Source: Alcaligenes faecalis
GTDB taxonomy: Bacteria > Pseudomonadota > Gammaproteobacteria > Burkholderiales > Burkholderiaceae_B
Direction of reading: 5' to 3'
NCBI RefSeq assembly: GCF_005311025.1
Contig: NZ_CP031747.1
Span: forward strand, 1,550,001-1,614,000
DNA length: 64,000 bases
The position numbers were made by a program, and so were the translations under genes. This document shows, in pieces, positions 62,438 to 64,000 of this stretch; the first letter of the stretch is position 1, and each line of letters starts with the position of its first letter. The notes under the pieces were generated by a model. The model ran no database searches, was not told the origin of the DNA, and was given only the letters and a program-made list of their open reading frames with translations.

Positions 62438-62713
62438 AAGCCGACCTGCTCCGGCCCTCAATAAAACAAACGCCTGCCACCCTATATTTATCTGAAGGGA
62501 TACTTCGGCACGACGGTTAGACAACGGGCAATACTGCCATCACGATATGACGGGATCTCGCAGCTGTGGCGGCATCAACGAGGTTTACAGAAAATCTCAT
62601 TTCCATCTGGCTGAAATAACTTGCTGCTGTCGTTTTCAGTGCACAAGCTGCAATGACTGGATGACACACTACAAGCCATAAGTAATGCAAGGGAGGGACG
62701 ACCAACTACTTAA

Positions 62714-63481
62714 TTAATTCGGGATGGTTTCATCAGGCCGTAAAGTCAACACGCGCACACCACTGTCTGTCACAGCCACCGTGTGCTCAAACTGTGCTGA
62801 CAGCAAGCCATCGCAAGTGCGCACGGTCCAGCCATCTTTCCCGGTTTGCACTGCATGGCCACCTTGATTCAGCATGGGTTCAATGGTGAACACCATGCCC
62901 TCTTTCAATCGCAGTCCTGTACGCGGCATGCCCCAGTGCAAAACTTCAGGCGCTTCGTGCATTTCCCGCCCGATGCCGTGCCCACAGTAATCACGCACAA
63001 CGGAATAGCCGTTCTTGCGTGCGTACTGGGAAATGGCAAACCCCACATCACCCAAAGTCGCGCCGGGGCGCACGGCTTGTATACCTTTCCACATCGCCAT
63101 ATAGCAGGCATCGACCAGTTTTTGCGCAGCAGGAGTTACCTGCCCCACCGTGTAGGTTTTGCTGGAATCCGCAATAAAACCGTTCTTCTCCAGGGTGATG
63201 TCGAAATTCACGATATCCCCCTCTTTCAGTACATCCGTCGTGGACGGCATACCGTGACACACGACTTGATTAGGCGATGAGTTCAGAACATAGGCATAAC
63301 CGTACTGCCCTTTGCTGGCGGGCCGGGCTTGCAGGTCCTGGACGATATAACTTTCGACCAGATCATTAATCTGCATGGTGTTCATGCCAATCAGGTTCAA
63401 TTGATCCAGGCGTGTAAACACTTGAGCCAGCAAACGGCCCGACTCGGCCATCAAGGCAATTTCATCTGCCGTCTTGATCAT
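62714..63481 (-). CDS. map: Type I methionine aminopeptidase, ParD-associated copy
   Basis: A 255-aa enzyme with all five metal ligands: Asp in NFDITLEKNGFIADSSKTY (two), His in CGHGIGREMHEAPE, Glu in FTIEPMLNQGG and Glu in QFEHTVAVTDSG. It removes the initiator Met from new proteins. Its start overlaps the ParD-like gene by 4 bp. Because the main map gene normally lies near rpsB/tsf, this is probably an extra copy; the rest of the genome is not visible. Confidence 0.93.
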   Translation of the reverse strand: MIKTADEIALMAESGRLLAQVFTRLDQLNLIGMNTMQINDLVESYIVQDLQARPASKGQYGYAYVLNSSPNQVVCHGMPSTTDVLKEGDIVNFDITLEKNGFIADSSKTYTVGQVTPAAQKLVDACYMAMWKGIQAVRPGATLGDVGFAISQYARKNGYSVVRDYCGHGIGREMHEAPEVLHWGMPRTGLRLKEGMVFTIEPMLNQGGHAVQTGKDGWTVRTCDGLLSAQFEHTVAVTDSGVRVLTLRPDETIPN

Positions 63482-63699
63482 GCTGACTCCACCTGATCCA
63501 GAGGCACGGCAGGCTCACCCAAACCAGCCGCCTTCATTTCACGGGCGACAATCTCGTTAAAACTCATGGTCGGGTTCAGTTCGCACAACAACCCCATACG
63601 TATCCAGAAAGCCGCCTGCGCATTGATGGAGCGACATGAAACCGTACTCGCCTTGCGTAGCTGGTCGTGCAGCTCGTCATCAATATTCACGATACCCAT
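63478..63699 (-). CDS. ParD-like ribbon-helix-helix protein
   Basis: A 73-aa protein with an N-terminal ribbon-helix-helix-type segment (GIVNIDDELHDQLRKAST, SINAQAAFWIRMGLL), matching the ParD-like antitoxin family. AAGGA precedes the ATG. Its partner is a methionine aminopeptidase rather than a ParE toxin. A set of ATATGAT half-sites just upstream suggests autorepression. Confidence 0.85.
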   Translation of the reverse strand: MGIVNIDDELHDQLRKASTVSCRSINAQAAFWIRMGLLCELNPTMSFNEIVAREMKAAGLGEPAVPLDQVESA

Positions 63700-63710
63700 T
63701 TTTCAATCCT

Positions 63711-63736
63711 TATATGATCCATATACGAATCATATA
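63711..63736. promoter_or_regulatory. Putative ParD-like operator
   Basis: TATATG-ATC-CATATA is a perfect dyad (63711-63725). A further half-site forms ATATGAT-N10-ATCATAT (63712-63735). It starts 12 bp before the ParD-like start. Such repeated half-sites are usual for ribbon-helix-helix autorepressors. Confidence 0.6.
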
Positions 63737-63898
63737 ATTCACAAAAACAGGACGCAAGTAGAAGCTGACTGAAAATCCTGATCCAGCTTCATGCCCCGAC
63801 AAGACTATTTCCAGCCTTCCCACTCCAAAGGGCGGCCTGTCTGCAACAAGTCCTCCCACATGATCCCAGCTTGCTTGTGGCTCACGGGAGGCTGGGCG

Positions 63899-63904
63899 TT
63901 ATAA
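63899..63904 (+). promoter_or_regulatory. Possible -10 element before the last gene
   Basis: TATAAT at about this position, in GCGTTATAATGCC, lies ~60 bp before the partial gene. No convincing -35 element at 17 bp. Confidence 0.35.
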
Positions 63905-63963
63905 TGCCCGATTCATCATTTTCAATGGCCCGCGGGATATACACCCGTCACGGCTCCTTCTAT

Positions 63964-64000
63964 GACCGACACCACAATCTCTACCCCCGCCAGCGCGGAT
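63964..64000 (+). CDS. Start of an unidentified gene, cut by the window edge
   Basis: ATG at 63964 opens a frame of 12 codons to the edge (MTDTTISTPASA...). Too short to identify. A TATAAT ~60 bp upstream gives mild support for a real gene. Confidence 0.4.

Larger units (their letters stand above)
61639..62520 (+). pseudogene. picE: 3'-truncated N-formylmaleamate deformylase-like alpha/beta hydrolase
   Basis: The gene starts 2 bp after the picC-like stop. For ~222 residues (to about 62304) it is a normal alpha/beta hydrolase: VPGITSPAVTWG, QDVRGRGLSE, nucleophile elbow GHSMGA, then NVPALLMTAER. After that the frame runs into unrelated sequence (CCLRSTLAVCPGDKPRSEF) and ends at 62520, so the last strand-helix unit with the catalytic His is lost. 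The protein is almost certainly inactive. The remaining steps expected after it (dioxygenase, amidase, monooxygenase, dehydrogenase) do not follow. The junction points to deletion or recombination. Confidence 0.78.
62305..62713. other. Unexplained structured sequence at the pic-like breakpoint
   Basis: About 400 bp with no supported gene. It begins at the truncation point and holds several strong inverted repeats within its first 140 bp (listed separately). A 62-codon minus-strand ORF (62517-62705) was seen but not called. No transposase, integrase or terminal repeats were recognised. Confidence 0.6.

Noticed and set aside
62517-62705. 62-codon minus-strand ORF downstream of the pic-like breakpoint
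   Set aside because: No ribosome site, no recognised family and located in sequence of unknown origin.

Overview
The window looks like chromosome of an Alcaligenaceae betaproteobacterium, most like Alcaligenes. The basis is protein character (two Bug-type periplasmic receptors, several CoA-linked and aromatic catabolic clusters), a core block gloB-mltD-fabI / methyltransferase-rnhA / dnaQ-tRNA-Val typical of the Bordetella-Alcaligenes group, and a picR-picC-picE-like gene order known from Alcaligenes faecalis. No insertion sequence, prophage or CRISPR array was seen. Species is inference; no search was run.

Layout. 1-5.3 kb: the 3' part of an alkyl sulfatase gene, an autotransporter with an HEXXH metalloprotease-like passenger, and a DUF2478 protein. 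5.5-14.2 kb: a CoA-linked catabolic cluster under an IclR regulator. One arm is acrylyl-CoA reductase, CoA transferase and crotonase; the other is Bug receptor, ADP-forming acyl-CoA synthetase, crotonase and a Gln-type thiol dioxygenase. The two arms diverge from a spacer with two copies of an 11-bp palindrome. I propose degradation of a thioether or mercapto acid by way of 3-mercaptopropionate and acrylyl-CoA. 14.2-24.3 kb: a stress island with otsA, otsB, SDR, KGG-repeat protein, MscS channel, DUF4142, DUF3182 and hydrolase, plus its own rpoN copy and a sigma-54 activator that lacks a DNA-binding domain. Five promoters there match the sigma-54 -24/-12 consensus at 10 of 12 positions.

24.6-32 kb: household and envelope genes (YbaK, DUF411, DUF4168, DUF3829 lipoprotein, DUF457 hydrolase, TrhO, GST). 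30.9-35.7 kb: dctA with a perfect sigma-54 promoter and two DctD-type upstream sites, divergent from dctBD. 35.8-43.4 kb: a MarR regulator and an operon for a three-subunit molybdenum hydroxylase, CoxG, a Pht5-type decarboxylase and a Bug receptor. 43.5-53.1 kb: fabI, mltD, gloB, methyltransferase, rnhA, an RND efflux pair, dnaQ and tRNA-Val(CAC). 53.2-59.8 kb: AtoE transporter and a TonB receptor plus FecBCD-type ABC importer. 59.8-62.5 kb: a second, nearly identical MarR gene, a picC-like decarboxylase and a 3'-truncated picE-like gene that runs into an unexplained, highly structured sequence. 62.7-63.7 kb: methionine aminopeptidase paired with a ParD-like protein.

The main systems to follow up are the sigma-54/RpoN2 stress regulon, the thiol-dioxygenase/acrylyl-CoA cluster, the MarR pair with shared TCAG-N4-CTGA operators at two distant loci, and the broken pic-like cluster.
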